From assembly GCA_002504905.1 (NCBI GenBank), contig DATY01000019.1, positions 1-64,000 of the forward strand: 64,000 nucleotides of DNA, in the 5' to 3' direction. Of the stretch, positions 56,501 to 64,000 are shown one piece after another (the first letter of the stretch is position 1; each line of letters opens with the position of its first letter). The notes beneath the pieces are model-generated. The model did no database searches. It saw nothing but the letters and a program-made list of their open reading frames with translations, and was not told the DNA's origin. Position numbers and translations under genes: made by a program. The DNA comes from Euryarchaeota archaeon UBA605 (GTDB taxonomy: Archaea > Thermoplasmatota > Poseidoniia > Poseidoniales > Thalassarchaeaceae).

Positions 56501-58242
56501 ATAGTAATCCAACTATCACCACCATCACAACTACCATCTGTAGGTGTAATATTACATGCCTGTTCAATCGTAATATTATTCAAAATTACTTTCCCATGAT
56601 GAGAAACTCCTTGATTATCAATATCTAATGAGGGGAATTTTGTTGAATTCCGTATTGTTAGATCTATTAGTTGTAAATCAATACTATCTCTGACTGTAAC
56701 GCCCCATTCATCATTGAAACTAGAACACATATAGCAAGAAACGTTCTTACCTCCACTTACTACATCATTGGATTCCTCGAAATAGAATCCTGAACCTAAA
56801 CTTGATGATAGGCTATTAATCCCATTTCCCGAAGTAACAATATATTCCAACTCAACATTACTAGAATCTTTAACAGATATTCCATGACCAGTATTATTAA
56901 AACTTTGAACAGCGTTTACATCTGGATGAAATTCTCTGAAATCAACCCCGCTAGCGCCATTATCAGAGATATTCCAGTTAGTCCCTTGGACCCCACCCTT
57001 CCATAGTAAAACACCCGACCCTGAAGAATTCCTAACAACTAAATTATTCAAAGTTGGAGGTCCTGAAGTTCCCCAATTTGATGAGCGCCAGAATAGTCCA
57101 GCTCTATCGTTAAAAGGTACTGAAAATCCATTTTCTCCATTGTCTAATAATGTTAGATTATTCACAATCATAGATGAATCAATCATATATGCTCTAAATC
57201 CAACTACAGGATTATTCTCAATTAATGCACCTTCAATTCTTATTCCACTGGTATTTACATCTAGTGCTGCAATACCAAGTCCTGGAGTCTTTGCATCAAC
57301 CCCTCCTGTACCTCTAATTACTAAATTAGTAAAAACTGCATTCATTGGAAGATTAGAAAATTGGCTATGATTATATTGTTCTACCATAACGCCGCGATAC
57401 TGGCTATCTTCAACTACAACATTAGAGAATGTGGGTCTTGTATTCCATCCCTGTGTAATGTGTCTAACATAAATTCCATTATCTGAACGCGAAATACTGG
57501 AATCAGTAATCAAAGGTAATGAGTCTTCAACCCAAATTCCTGCAGCTATTGACGTAGTAGCTCCACTAATATTACTGACATGAAGATTACTAATAATACC
57601 ACCAGAATTACCCCAATAATTCAAACCACGAGTTACTAAATCATTGATAATTGCTCCATTCACAATGGGACTTGATGATGCACCAACTGATAGACCGATA
57701 CCTTTTCTCCAATTTGTATTTAGAGGAATATCTTGACCTCCTCCCTCAATTATTAAATCATTAATTCTAGGAGATGCAGAATCGAAAATATCTATTGCAA
57801 CTAAATCCGCATTTTCAACTCTTAAATTATTCAGTATGGGATTACTACCATAAATAGTAACTCCATATTCAGAATTTCTGATAGTTAGATTATCTATCTT
57901 TGATCCCAGACCATTACTAGACGAGTTGAAAATTAATCCATCATGATTACCCATAATAGAATTAAGAATCACTGGCGAGGATGAAGTACCTTGGACAGTC
58001 ATTCTACCTGCAACTAGAATGTCTTTATCGTCTCCTAAATTGATCTGAGTACCCGCCTCTACAATCAATATTTCTCCACTTTCTACAGTGTAACCATCAA
58101 CCAAATTTACCGTACCATTCCAAACAGTTGTTGATTTAGAAGATGCTAAAGTAATCATTGGAGAGAAGAAAACAGAAGACAATAAGAGAATGGAGACCAG
58201 GAAAATTGCACGCCTAGAACCATGAGAATGGGGGGCAAGCAT
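53524..58242 (-). CDS. Giant secreted beta-helix surface protein with PKD/Ig-like repeats and C-terminal anchor
   Basis: 1572 residues. Signal peptide (about 9-33). Residues 35-700 are a right-handed parallel beta-helix of PbH1-type repeats, rich in Asn ladders (NLTIRNSEYGVTIYGSNPIL, NGIYVRHITQ, GVMVEQYNHS). From about 830 to 1480 there are repeated PKD/cadherin-like domains (ASASWDLDNELISFRW, PLLTVD, DSFDPDGDDFIV, YEWSLGDGTSI). One membrane helix near 1515-1540 and a short acidic tail follow. Likely an adhesin or polysaccharide-binding protein; the helix fold is shared with pectate lyases, but no lyase active site is evident. Confidence 0.88.
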   Translation of the reverse strand: MLAPHSHGSRRAIFLVSILLLSSVFFSPMITLASSKSTTVWNGTVNLVDGYTVESGEILIVEAGTQINLGDDKDILVAGRMTVQGTSSSPVILNSIMGNHDGLIFNSSSNGLGSKIDNLTIRNSEYGVTIYGSNPILNNLRVENADLVAIDIFDSASPRINDLIIEGGGQDIPLNTNWRKGIGLSVGASSSPIVNGAIINDLVTRGLNYWGNSGGIISNLHVSNISGATTSIAAGIWVEDSLPLITDSSISRSDNGIYVRHITQGWNTRPTFSNVVVEDSQYRGVMVEQYNHSQFSNLPMNAVFTNLVIRGTGGVDAKTPGLGIAALDVNTSGIRIEGALIENNPVVGFRAYMIDSSMIVNNLTLLDNGENGFSVPFNDRAGLFWRSSNWGTSGPPTLNNLVVRNSSGSGVLLWKGGVQGTNWNISDNGASGVDFREFHPDVNAVQSFNNTGHGISVKDSSNVELEYIVTSGNGINSLSSSLGSGFYFEESNDVVSGGKNVSCYMCSSFNDEWGVTVRDSIDLQLIDLTIRNSTKFPSLDIDNQGVSHHGKVILNNITIEQACNITPTDGSCDGGDSWITMKLKNVDAEINSLYLSTGGCGFYWSAKGDLISYINDSYISQDPECMVGDTFAWQLVDHTQLEGINLDLSNAPTSLKNSVVNISNSIAPSSLSFSSWESNGVQFDFETTSHLRWISSSITSDEIENIEFTSNDSILDIMWNVEVHVLNQYLNHIPYSSVNLSFDQFESDYSTTLPYEGIDVLGPFVSKRWTPINNWSNVNNVYTGCDYDSIHNDSNSFELNNDISVTCILEISNQPPIIVWNQPFDDEVFASGSEVIFDASASWDLDNELISFRWTSSIDGEITGSCESINSNDSVIIANGNIQCISDGIHQITLEVCDTSNNCALETRTIELTNSPPLLTVDTTPDISAWGTLYLGKTASVNIDLTGTSDPENDELSCWIKASYEQNDTYLSDCPGQINKTFSSAPNQFSVTVYATDGIHSPVTWTFNVELFNELPTASFEIVRTGLKSQDILSLDGTATFDPEGDEIKFEFWSDIDGLIHTGLTPDDSIEWSGTLSKGTHLITMYASDDIPNHAGRWTSSESIISVENSPPVALISFPNDEYLTDSGNLIPFDASGSGDWDIACTDLDNSTGLICNHFSDSSKDLVSVLWQSNLISEPIGSEWKFEARLPAGNHEISLIIDDGDGGNAEYSITVTVEEAAPVLIVTSPEDDIDVYSNLPVLFDFRDSFDPDGDDFIVSIFSDLIESPILENKTIDYWYNDYIPAGNHLLTFILTDSTGKISIFEQVLNVLETSPVAGIRDFNDGQYIPPGREIILNASPSFDYDYDIILYEWSLGDGTSIGDKEQVSVYFPPGPVRINLIVTDSRGASDSISINLTIGASSPVLSELKISPNSLVFNEVNPIFVTVKLDDLDGTTEMLFFKFKAGEIDREFELRDDGSEGDLIAGDNIWSLQTALLVDDGGTAKVEVWAIDGEIVSPVLIELLPIESDEDNNLVSWLFSGGLPLLLILLTISIILGIFYTAQRRKELAKDLEMIESWSTFDPRELDDEFNE

Positions 58243-58356
58243 GGACTAACGGCAGTGCAACAACATATATCTGTGGTGGACAAATGGGTCTAAAGATAGG
58301 ATATAGAAAACGAGTCATAATAAAGCGTAATACAGCGCATAATGACGAGGATTAGG

Positions 58357-58590
58357 ATGAGTACTGCTTTTGTGTTGTTCAAATGTGAACCACAAAGAGA
58401 ATTAGAAGTTTATCTTGCACTATTAGAAATTGACAGTGTAAGCGAGACTCATGTTGCTTATGGCGAATATGATCTTGTAGCAAGAATAGATTTTGATGAC
58501 GAAAAAGAAATGGCAAACACTTTGATTGGCAATATGCGTTCAATTCCGGGTGTTCAAAAGACTGAAACCTTGATAGCAGTGGAGGCATGA
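58357..58590 (+). CDS. Stand-alone Lrp/AsnC ligand-binding (RAM) domain 1
   Basis: 77 residues from ATG 58357; ATG 58342 is also in frame. One beta-alpha-beta-beta-alpha-beta RAM domain: STAFVLFKCEPQRELEVYLA, THVAYGEYDLVARIDFD and RSIPGVQKTETLIAVEA. The DNA-binding helix-turn-helix of Lrp is absent. Such single-domain proteins bind amino acids and may form mixed oligomers with full-length Lrp-type regulators. The ATG of its paralog overlaps the stop. I chose 58357 because the beta-1 strand then starts as in the paralog. Confidence 0.88.
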   Translation: MSTAFVLFKCEPQRELEVYLALLEIDSVSETHVAYGEYDLVARIDFDDEKEMANTLIGNMRSIPGVQKTETLIAVEA

Positions 58591-58826
58591 AATTGGCTGT
58601 TGGATTCATTCTAATTACAACAGAACCAGGTTCTGAGATTTGGGTTAGAGAAGAAGTAAGTAAAATTGACTGTGTGAAAGGTCAATGGATAGTTTTTGGT
58701 AATCATGATCTATTTGTCAAGGTTGAAGCGGAAAATGAGTTTGAATTAACTAAATGTATTGTACAAGAAATTCGTTCAGTTGAAGGAATTTTTGAAACAA
58801 GGACGTTAATTGGTGCTGAAATTTAG
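58587..58826 (+). CDS. Stand-alone Lrp/AsnC ligand-binding (RAM) domain 2
   Basis: 79 residues, paralogous to the preceding gene: KLAVGFILITTEPGSEIWVR, GQWIVFGNHDLFVKVEAEN and RSVEGIFETRTLIGAEI. The overlap ATGA (58587-58590) makes coupled, equal synthesis likely, suggesting the two form one heteromeric complex. No HTH. The stop ends at 58826, directly at the stop of the STAND regulator on the other strand. Confidence 0.88.
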   Translation: MKLAVGFILITTEPGSEIWVREEVSKIDCVKGQWIVFGNHDLFVKVEAENEFELTKCIVQEIRSVEGIFETRTLIGAEI

Positions 58827-60998
58827 CTATATTGATTTAGTAAGTTTTTCCAATAATTCATTTGCAGCTTGATTACATTCCGCTGCACGGAAACGGTGTA
58901 TTGCTTCTTGCCAATATGATAAACGATTTGACTGATTAATTACTCCTCTCCAATACCAACATTGAGCACTCATCCTTCGATACGCTGCTAAATCTTCTCT
59001 CAATGGAACTTGAAATAATTTTTCATGAGTTTCTAATAACCAATCTGGGAAATCTGGTTTTGTCACTTCTAGTGCAGAATGAATCATACTAATTTTCTTT
59101 AATTCGTCTGAGCAGTCTTCGATAAAAGAATGTACCGATTCTAATGTTAAATTCAATAACTCAGGAGTATTCGAGATTGCTAATCTAGCCCTTAAGTCAA
59201 GCATCAATAGATGTTCTTCATTATGAGAAAGTATAGTCTCTAACTCTGATCTTGATTGTGACGCCAGAGTCATATCTGAAATTTCCAAAGCGATTGAATT
59301 TTTCAATAGATTTATCGCTAGTTCAGCAGTAAAACGGTCAGTATCTGATAAATCTTGGAAATCTAAATTATAAATTTCCATAAGAATTTCTTTTGCTAAT
59401 GAATTATTGATTTTTCTAGAAATTCTATCATCAAATTTTCTAACCAACATAGAAATCTTGAATCTAATCTTTTCTGCGGCAGATAATAATGACAAACAAG
59501 AATTTTCTAATTCACTTGCAGAATTAATATCGCCATTTATTCTGAGTAGTCTGGCTGTACGGAGCATCTTTTGAGGACTATCTTCAATCATAGAAAGATG
59601 ATTCTCAATAATCTCATATTCAGCTCTTTCAAATGCAATATCAACTGCTTTGAAACGGAAAATCTCATCATCCTCAAATTTAATTGCATCCTCTATTAGT
59701 AATGCAGCAGTAGCACTATTTTCTTTTGAAATATTCGAAATTTTATCTATTAAAGTATTTTTTTCAAAATCATTAGAATTAATTTTATGATATGTTTCAA
59801 TCCAAAGAGCCTTGTTTCCATCTATTTCTGACCAGAAATTTGCTGCTTTCTTATGCATATCTTTTCTCTCAGTTTCACTCCACAAAGAACGACGAACATT
59901 TCTAATTAAATGGTGGGGTTCAGATTTTCTTTGAAACCATCTTAAAATCGCTGAATCATCTAATTCACCTATCCCATCAGAATCAAAAATTTCATTTTCT
60001 TCCAGAGGTATAGGGCTCAAACTTAATTCATCTAAAGTAGAAAGAGCATCTTCAGTTAATTTACTAATTACATTAGATTCTACAAAATTCTGTACGGCTT
60101 CGACTTCAGCGGGTAATTCACTCTCTGGACTCCAGAGATTTAACGCGAGAGGGTGCCCCCCTAATGCTGTAACAATCTCTGATGCTTTTTCTTGATCTAT
60201 TTCTTTTGGAAGAAGGTTCTTAGCATCATTTTCATCCAGTCCTAACAGGCGATATTCAGAAAATCCATCTAAATTGCTAAAAGGATTTGGTGAACGAACT
60301 ATTACTAATACCGAAGCTTTACTATCTTGTAGGTCAGTAAGTAGCTTTCCAATTCCCTCAATATGTCTAGAATGAACTTCTTGAAGTTCGTCAATAATCA
60401 ATAAATTTTTGTTTTTACCACATAATGTCACTAAAGCAGAAATATCACGTAAAGATTTTTTCTCAGTCCACTGGAGAGCAATTTCCGATATATCCGTATT
60501 TGAATAACATGTTGCCCACCTTACCGTCCATCCCAGATCAATTATTTCAGGGACTAGGTTTCTTACAAGACTAGTTTTACCTATTCCAGGTAGACCGCTC
60601 AAAAAAATACTATTTCCGTCAATAATTAATTTATTTAAATTATTTTTGTCAATTTCCCTTCCAAATATTCCAGATAATTCAGGAATCTGACCAAAGTATT
60701 TACCAGATTTTATTGAAGAAATGTTTTCAAAAGTACTAGTTTTTTCTCTTCCAATAGAAGTAATATGTACCACTTTTCTTTTTCTTGAACCTCCCCCTAT
60801 TACATGAGCGACACGAGTAAAAACAAGACCTTCTTCTTCAAGTCTAGATAGTGGTTTATGTAATGATGAACGAACTAGTCCTAGAGAGTCTGCAAGACCG
60901 GGTAATGAAAGTCCTCTAGGCACATCCCAACTACTTTCTATTTCCTCACCAAACTCTGAAAGTCGGGAAAGAATGGCTCTCTCAGTGTCGCTGAGCAT
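58827..60998 (-). CDS. Winged-helix STAND-type ATPase, putative transcriptional regulator
   Basis: 723 residues. Residues 1-85 are a winged helix (LADSLGLVRSSLHKPLSRLEEEGLVF). A P-loop NTPase follows: Walker A GLPGIGKT (135-142), Walker B LLIIDELQE (199-207) and GGHPLAL (280-286), the GxP motif of STAND ATPases. From about 380 to the end the protein is all helical, as in TPR-type sensor regions of this class. The plan resembles MalT/AfsR-like signal-gated switches with an N-terminal DNA-binding domain. Its signal is unknown. It is divergent from uvrC over a 55-base gap. Confidence 0.85.
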   Translation of the reverse strand: MLSDTERAILSRLSEFGEEIESSWDVPRGLSLPGLADSLGLVRSSLHKPLSRLEEEGLVFTRVAHVIGGGSRKRKVVHITSIGREKTSTFENISSIKSGKYFGQIPELSGIFGREIDKNNLNKLIIDGNSIFLSGLPGIGKTSLVRNLVPEIIDLGWTVRWATCYSNTDISEIALQWTEKKSLRDISALVTLCGKNKNLLIIDELQEVHSRHIEGIGKLLTDLQDSKASVLVIVRSPNPFSNLDGFSEYRLLGLDENDAKNLLPKEIDQEKASEIVTALGGHPLALNLWSPESELPAEVEAVQNFVESNVISKLTEDALSTLDELSLSPIPLEENEIFDSDGIGELDDSAILRWFQRKSEPHHLIRNVRRSLWSETERKDMHKKAANFWSEIDGNKALWIETYHKINSNDFEKNTLIDKISNISKENSATAALLIEDAIKFEDDEIFRFKAVDIAFERAEYEIIENHLSMIEDSPQKMLRTARLLRINGDINSASELENSCLSLLSAAEKIRFKISMLVRKFDDRISRKINNSLAKEILMEIYNLDFQDLSDTDRFTAELAINLLKNSIALEISDMTLASQSRSELETILSHNEEHLLMLDLRARLAISNTPELLNLTLESVHSFIEDCSDELKKISMIHSALEVTKPDFPDWLLETHEKLFQVPLREDLAAYRRMSAQCWYWRGVINQSNRLSYWQEAIHRFRAAECNQAANELLEKLTKSI

Positions 60999-61053
60999 GA
61001 CACTCGAGTATGTCTAGGGTTCATGGGTATTCACCTATCCCGTTCATACTGTT

Positions 61054-62778
61054 ATGGCACTCGAGGGTAGTCAAATTGATTTTCCGAATAAGCCCGGAGT
61101 GTATCTTTTCAAGCAGAAAAATGAACGTGTATTATATGTTGGCAAGGCTAATAATCTGAAAGAAAGGGTAAAATCTTATTTCTCAAAAAATCCTGATAGG
61201 AAGATGATCCCGCAACTAGTTTTAAATTCTGAGAAGGTAGATTTTATTGTAACTCAGAATCCTAATGAAGCACTGGTTCTCGAAAGAGAATTGATTCGTA
61301 AGCATAAACCAAAATATAATTCCAGATTGAAAGATGATAAATCATATCCATTTATTTCTCTTACAAATGAAGAGTATCCAAGAATTCTCTACACTAGATT
61401 TCCTGCAGAAAATGATAAACGTTGGGGACCTTTTCCCGATGCAGGTGCTGCAAAAAGAGTAATTCAACTTTTAAGGAGACAATTTGGAATTAGAGATAAA
61501 GATTGTAACGGAAAGGATGGGTGCTTCGCACAGCATATTGGACTCTGTAAAGGGCCATGTATTAATCCGGAAGGTTACTCTGAAGTTGTGAAAATGGTTA
61601 CAAGCGTTTTAGATGGAAATGCAGGTAAACTAATTCAAGAACTTAATATTGAAATGAGTAAGTATTCTAAAGAATTAGAATATGAAAAGGCTGGAGATAT
61701 AAGGGATTTGATTACTTCAGTTCAATCAACTATCTCACAACAAATAATTAATTCAAGATTTTATCAGGACTGTGATGCAATAGGATTCTCTCAAAGAGAA
61801 GATTTTGCTGTGGTTGTGATACTTCACGCTAAAGATGGGATTATCCAAGGTGAGGTAAACTATCCATTAATTCACAAGGGAGATATTTCTGAATCTGTTT
61901 CTCTAGTTTTGTCTGAACATTATTCTGAAAGAAAGCCACCTAAAACAATTCTTCTACCTACTCCAATTACAAAAGTAATGCAAGAATGGCTCTCAGAAAG
62001 AAAGGGGAAGAAAGTTGAAACTAGGATTCCAATTAAGGGGGAGCTGGCTAAACTACAAAAAATGGCTACAAGAAATGCAGAGATTCAGGTTACTAGACAG
62101 AAAAATAAACGTTCAGGTAACTTAGAAAAAATTGCTGCAGAAGATGGAGCGAGATTATTGAAACTAGAATCTTTAGACCATATTGTTTGTTTCGATATGG
62201 CACAACTTCAAGGAAGCGAAAGAGTGGGTGCTTCAGTAGTATTTAGAAAAGGGAGACCTTCGAAAAAAGAGTATAGAACTTATAGAGTAAAAACAGAAGT
62301 TTTGGACGACCTTAGAATGATGTCTGAGGTAGTAGAAAGATGGTTGAAACGGCAAGATGAATGGCCAGATTTACTATTACTAGATGGAGGGAAAACCCAT
62401 CTTAACAGTATAAATGACTTGTTAAAAAGAAGGAATTTAGAAGGTGCTTTCCCTGTTGCTGCATTAGCAAAAAAGGAAGAAACAATCTTCCGCCTGGGTA
62501 AAGAACCTATTAAAATCGATAGAAAAGGAAGAGTTTTGATTCATTCTAGAGATGAGGCGCATAGATTTGTTAATAAATTTCATCGTCAAAGAAGGGGAAA
62601 AAATACTTTGAAAAATCCTCTAGAGAATATTGAAGGGTTAGGGGCAAAAAAGATTCAAGCATTAATGGTTCATTTTGGAAGTTATAAAAAAATAAAATTT
62701 GCCTCTATTGAAGAACTTCAAAGGGTTCCAGGTATTGGTAAAGAAATGTCTAAGAAAATATATTCTGAACTAGTTTAA
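61054..62778 (+). CDS. uvrC: Excinuclease ABC subunit C
   Basis: 574 residues. GIY-YIG endonuclease at the N-terminus (PGVYLFKQ, VLYVGKANNLKERVKSYF) makes the 3' cut. IGLCKGPCINPEGY follows, then a UVR helix pair (NIEMSKYSKELEYEKAGDIR) that binds UvrB. The RNase H-like domain (HIVCFDMAQLQGSERVGASV, LLLLDGGKTHLNS) makes the 5' cut. A C-terminal helix-hairpin-helix (LQRVPGIGKEMSKKIYSELV) closes it. Bacterial-type nucleotide excision repair genes in mesophilic archaea are thought to be acquired. uvrA and uvrB are not in the window. Confidence 0.95.
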   Translation: MALEGSQIDFPNKPGVYLFKQKNERVLYVGKANNLKERVKSYFSKNPDRKMIPQLVLNSEKVDFIVTQNPNEALVLERELIRKHKPKYNSRLKDDKSYPFISLTNEEYPRILYTRFPAENDKRWGPFPDAGAAKRVIQLLRRQFGIRDKDCNGKDGCFAQHIGLCKGPCINPEGYSEVVKMVTSVLDGNAGKLIQELNIEMSKYSKELEYEKAGDIRDLITSVQSTISQQIINSRFYQDCDAIGFSQREDFAVVVILHAKDGIIQGEVNYPLIHKGDISESVSLVLSEHYSERKPPKTILLPTPITKVMQEWLSERKGKKVETRIPIKGELAKLQKMATRNAEIQVTRQKNKRSGNLEKIAAEDGARLLKLESLDHIVCFDMAQLQGSERVGASVVFRKGRPSKKEYRTYRVKTEVLDDLRMMSEVVERWLKRQDEWPDLLLLDGGKTHLNSINDLLKRRNLEGAFPVAALAKKEETIFRLGKEPIKIDRKGRVLIHSRDEAHRFVNKFHRQRRGKNTLKNPLENIEGLGAKKIQALMVHFGSYKKIKFASIEELQRVPGIGKEMSKKIYSELV

Positions 62779-62779
62779 T

Positions 62780-64000
62780 TCAGGAAGTATTGTCATTCTC
62801 ATTATCATCTTTCTCAAAATATGACTCGTTCGCAACAACTACTGGAGAATCCATGGAACCAAACACTTCAACTGCTGCAACTTCTGTAAGTTCACTTTGT
62901 AATAATTCCTGTTTTTGAATTTTTAATAATCTTTTTTCTTTTCTTCTTCTTCTCACACGGACTGAGAACATTGCTAGCAATGAAATTAATAGAATAATGT
63001 ATGGAATTAATTCAACAAAAATAAATGACCAACTATACTCTAGACTAAATGTTACTAAGTCAGCATTTTTTTTGCAATCATACCAAGTTTGTGAGTCGGG
63101 ACAAACCGGTGTGAGATATGTGATTATCTGTCTACCTTCAACTTCAGAAATATCTCCAAGTCCCTTAGAACTTTCAAAAGAAGAAAATCTAATTTCATCT
63201 GGCATATGCATTACTATATATGATGAAGTGCGAATAGTTCCAAAAATAGTATATTCCATTATTGGGAAAATTTGTTGCTGAATCTGTGAATTCTCAAATG
63301 TAATTCCAAAGTCACTAGTGATTGGATTTCCAAATGGCCATTGAAATAAATATTGAGAAGAAACATATGATGATCTGTGAACATCAAGATTGAGTTGATT
63401 ATCAAGAGAAGATAGACTCATCTCAGCATTTTTAATTGACGCAGAGAAATTAATCGGATTCAAGTCTGAAGGAGTAATTGTTTCAGGAATTTGATAAATT
63501 TCAGGATTAAATTGGAAAGGAGTTCTGACTAAGTTGGTATTCAAATCATATTTTCCAAAACCGAAATCTAATGCGAAGTTAGAGAGCTCATTGTCACTAA
63601 TCACTGAAGGAAATATCTCATTAAGATCTTCAGCAAATTGGCTCATTCCTGAATTAGATATTGTCATATTTATCATTTTTCCATTACCAAAATCTAGAGG
63701 GGCTTTTATTTCGGAGCCACCTAATAATCCTCCTTCACTATTTATTTGATTACCAAAAGATGGTGGTTTCCTATCACCAATAGCAATTGCTCTGCGAATT
63801 AAATCAGATGGAATTGGCTGTAACTCGATATTTTCTTCACCTAAATCGATATTTAATCGATGAATAGATAGAATTATTTCAGCATCAAAATCAATATTAA
63901 TTTCTCCACTTAATTCATTTATTGCAATATTATCAATGAAAAATTCGGCTTTGGAAGTAATACATGTAGCTTGTTTAGATGAACAAATCAAATCATCTGA
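62780..64000 (-). CDS. C-terminally anchored surface protein (5' end cut by the window)
   Basis: The frame stays open to the right edge, so the true start lies outside; an apparent TTG at 63991 is probably internal. About 407 residues are visible. The extracellular part is beta-rich with no family I recognise (repeated GSEIKAPLDFGNGKM-like stretches; two Cys in CPDSQTWYDCKKN). One membrane helix (VELIPYIILLISLLAMFSV) is followed by a strongly basic RVRRRRKEKR stop and a 50-residue cytoplasmic tail. The stop lies one base from the uvrC stop. Confidence 0.8.
   Translation of the reverse strand, partial: SDDLICSSKQATCITSKAEFFIDNIAINELSGEINIDFDAEIILSIHRLNIDLGEENIELQPIPSDLIRRAIAIGDRKPPSFGNQINSEGGLLGGSEIKAPLDFGNGKMINMTISNSGMSQFAEDLNEIFPSVISDNELSNFALDFGFGKYDLNTNLVRTPFQFNPEIYQIPETITPSDLNPINFSASIKNAEMSLSSLDNQLNLDVHRSSYVSSQYLFQWPFGNPITSDFGITFENSQIQQQIFPIMEYTIFGTIRTSSYIVMHMPDEIRFSSFESSKGLGDISEVEGRQIITYLTPVCPDSQTWYDCKKNADLVTFSLEYSWSFIFVELIPYIILLISLLAMFSVRVRRRRKEKRLLKIQKQELLQSELTEVAAVEVFGSMDSPVVVANESYFEKDDNENDNTS

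Noticed and set aside
1..64000. CRISPR array, insertion sequences, prophage, rRNA
   Set aside because: No regularly spaced repeats, transposase, integrase, capsid or rRNA-like sequence was recognised on either strand.

Overview
The window is AT-rich archaeal DNA. Its mix of genes points to a marine planktonic euryarchaeon of the Candidatus Poseidoniia type (Marine Group II, less likely Marine Group III). The archaeal core markers are RadA, RNA polymerase subunit K (RpoK/Rpb6), a Gar1-like H/ACA protein, Hel308 helicase beside a Cgi121-like KEOPS subunit, an archaeal NFACT/Rqc2 protein, an A1-U72 tRNA-Gln and an initiator tRNA-Met. Heme A synthesis genes (CtaA, CtaB), tryptophan 2,3-dioxygenase and aconitase fit an aerobic heterotroph. 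Several very large secreted, C-terminally anchored proteins and secreted peptidases fit a particle- and protein-degrading lifestyle. The lineage is inferred from content only; no phylogeny was run.

Layout. 1-3.7 kb: a surface protein, a Gar1/RanBP2-zinc-finger fusion and a TPR membrane protein, all on +. 3.7-16.1 kb, all on -: adenosylhomocysteinase, a 2143-residue FG-GAP surface protein, an unknown protein, aconitase and a membrane-anchored cyclophilin. 16.3-19.1 kb, +: the two-subunit 2-oxoacid:ferredoxin oxidoreductase, followed by tRNA-Gln(CTG). 19.2-22.7 kb: secreted M14 carboxypeptidase, DoxX-like protein, peroxiredoxin-like protein, a small membrane protein and an aldo/keto reductase. 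22.8-30.6 kb: a Nudix + metallo-beta-lactamase fusion, an alpha/beta hydrolase, NFACT/Rqc2, a GNAT acetyltransferase, tryptophan 2,3-dioxygenase and thiolase. 30.6-34.5 kb, +: rpoK, ctaA, ctaB and an isopropylmalate-synthase-family enzyme. 34.5-39.7 kb: a kexin-like subtilase with tandem MopE/TSP3 calcium-type repeats and a zinc aspartoacylase-family enzyme. 39.8-45.5 kb, +: thioesterase, Hel308, Cgi121-like protein, zinc ribbon and M3 oligopeptidase. 45.5-46.7 kb, -: radA and initiator tRNA. 46.8-50.4 kb, +: dihydroorotase, aminopeptidase and a thiamine-pyrophosphokinase-like protein, with a small unrecognised secreted-type ORF on - between the first two. 50.4-58.2 kb: AI-2E transporter, two glycosyltransferases and a 1572-residue parallel-beta-helix surface protein. 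58.3-64 kb: two stand-alone Lrp/AsnC RAM domains, a STAND-type ATPase regulator, uvrC and a surface protein cut by the window edge.

How it fits together. Secreted M14, S8 and possibly M3 peptidases plus the cytoplasmic aminopeptidase feed amino acids to catabolic enzymes (tryptophan dioxygenase, 2-oxoacid oxidoreductase, thiolase, aconitase). Heme A made by CtaA/CtaB would serve a terminal oxidase encoded elsewhere. No CRISPR array, insertion sequence, integrase, phage gene or rRNA was seen. The strongest unusual items are the Gar1-zinc finger fusion, the NUDT19-like Nudix fused to a LACTB2-like hydrolase, the Hel308-Cgi121 pair with an acidic insertion in the helicase, the repeat architecture of the subtilase, and a 59-codon putative secreted peptide with a promoter-like TATA element placed for leaderless transcription.
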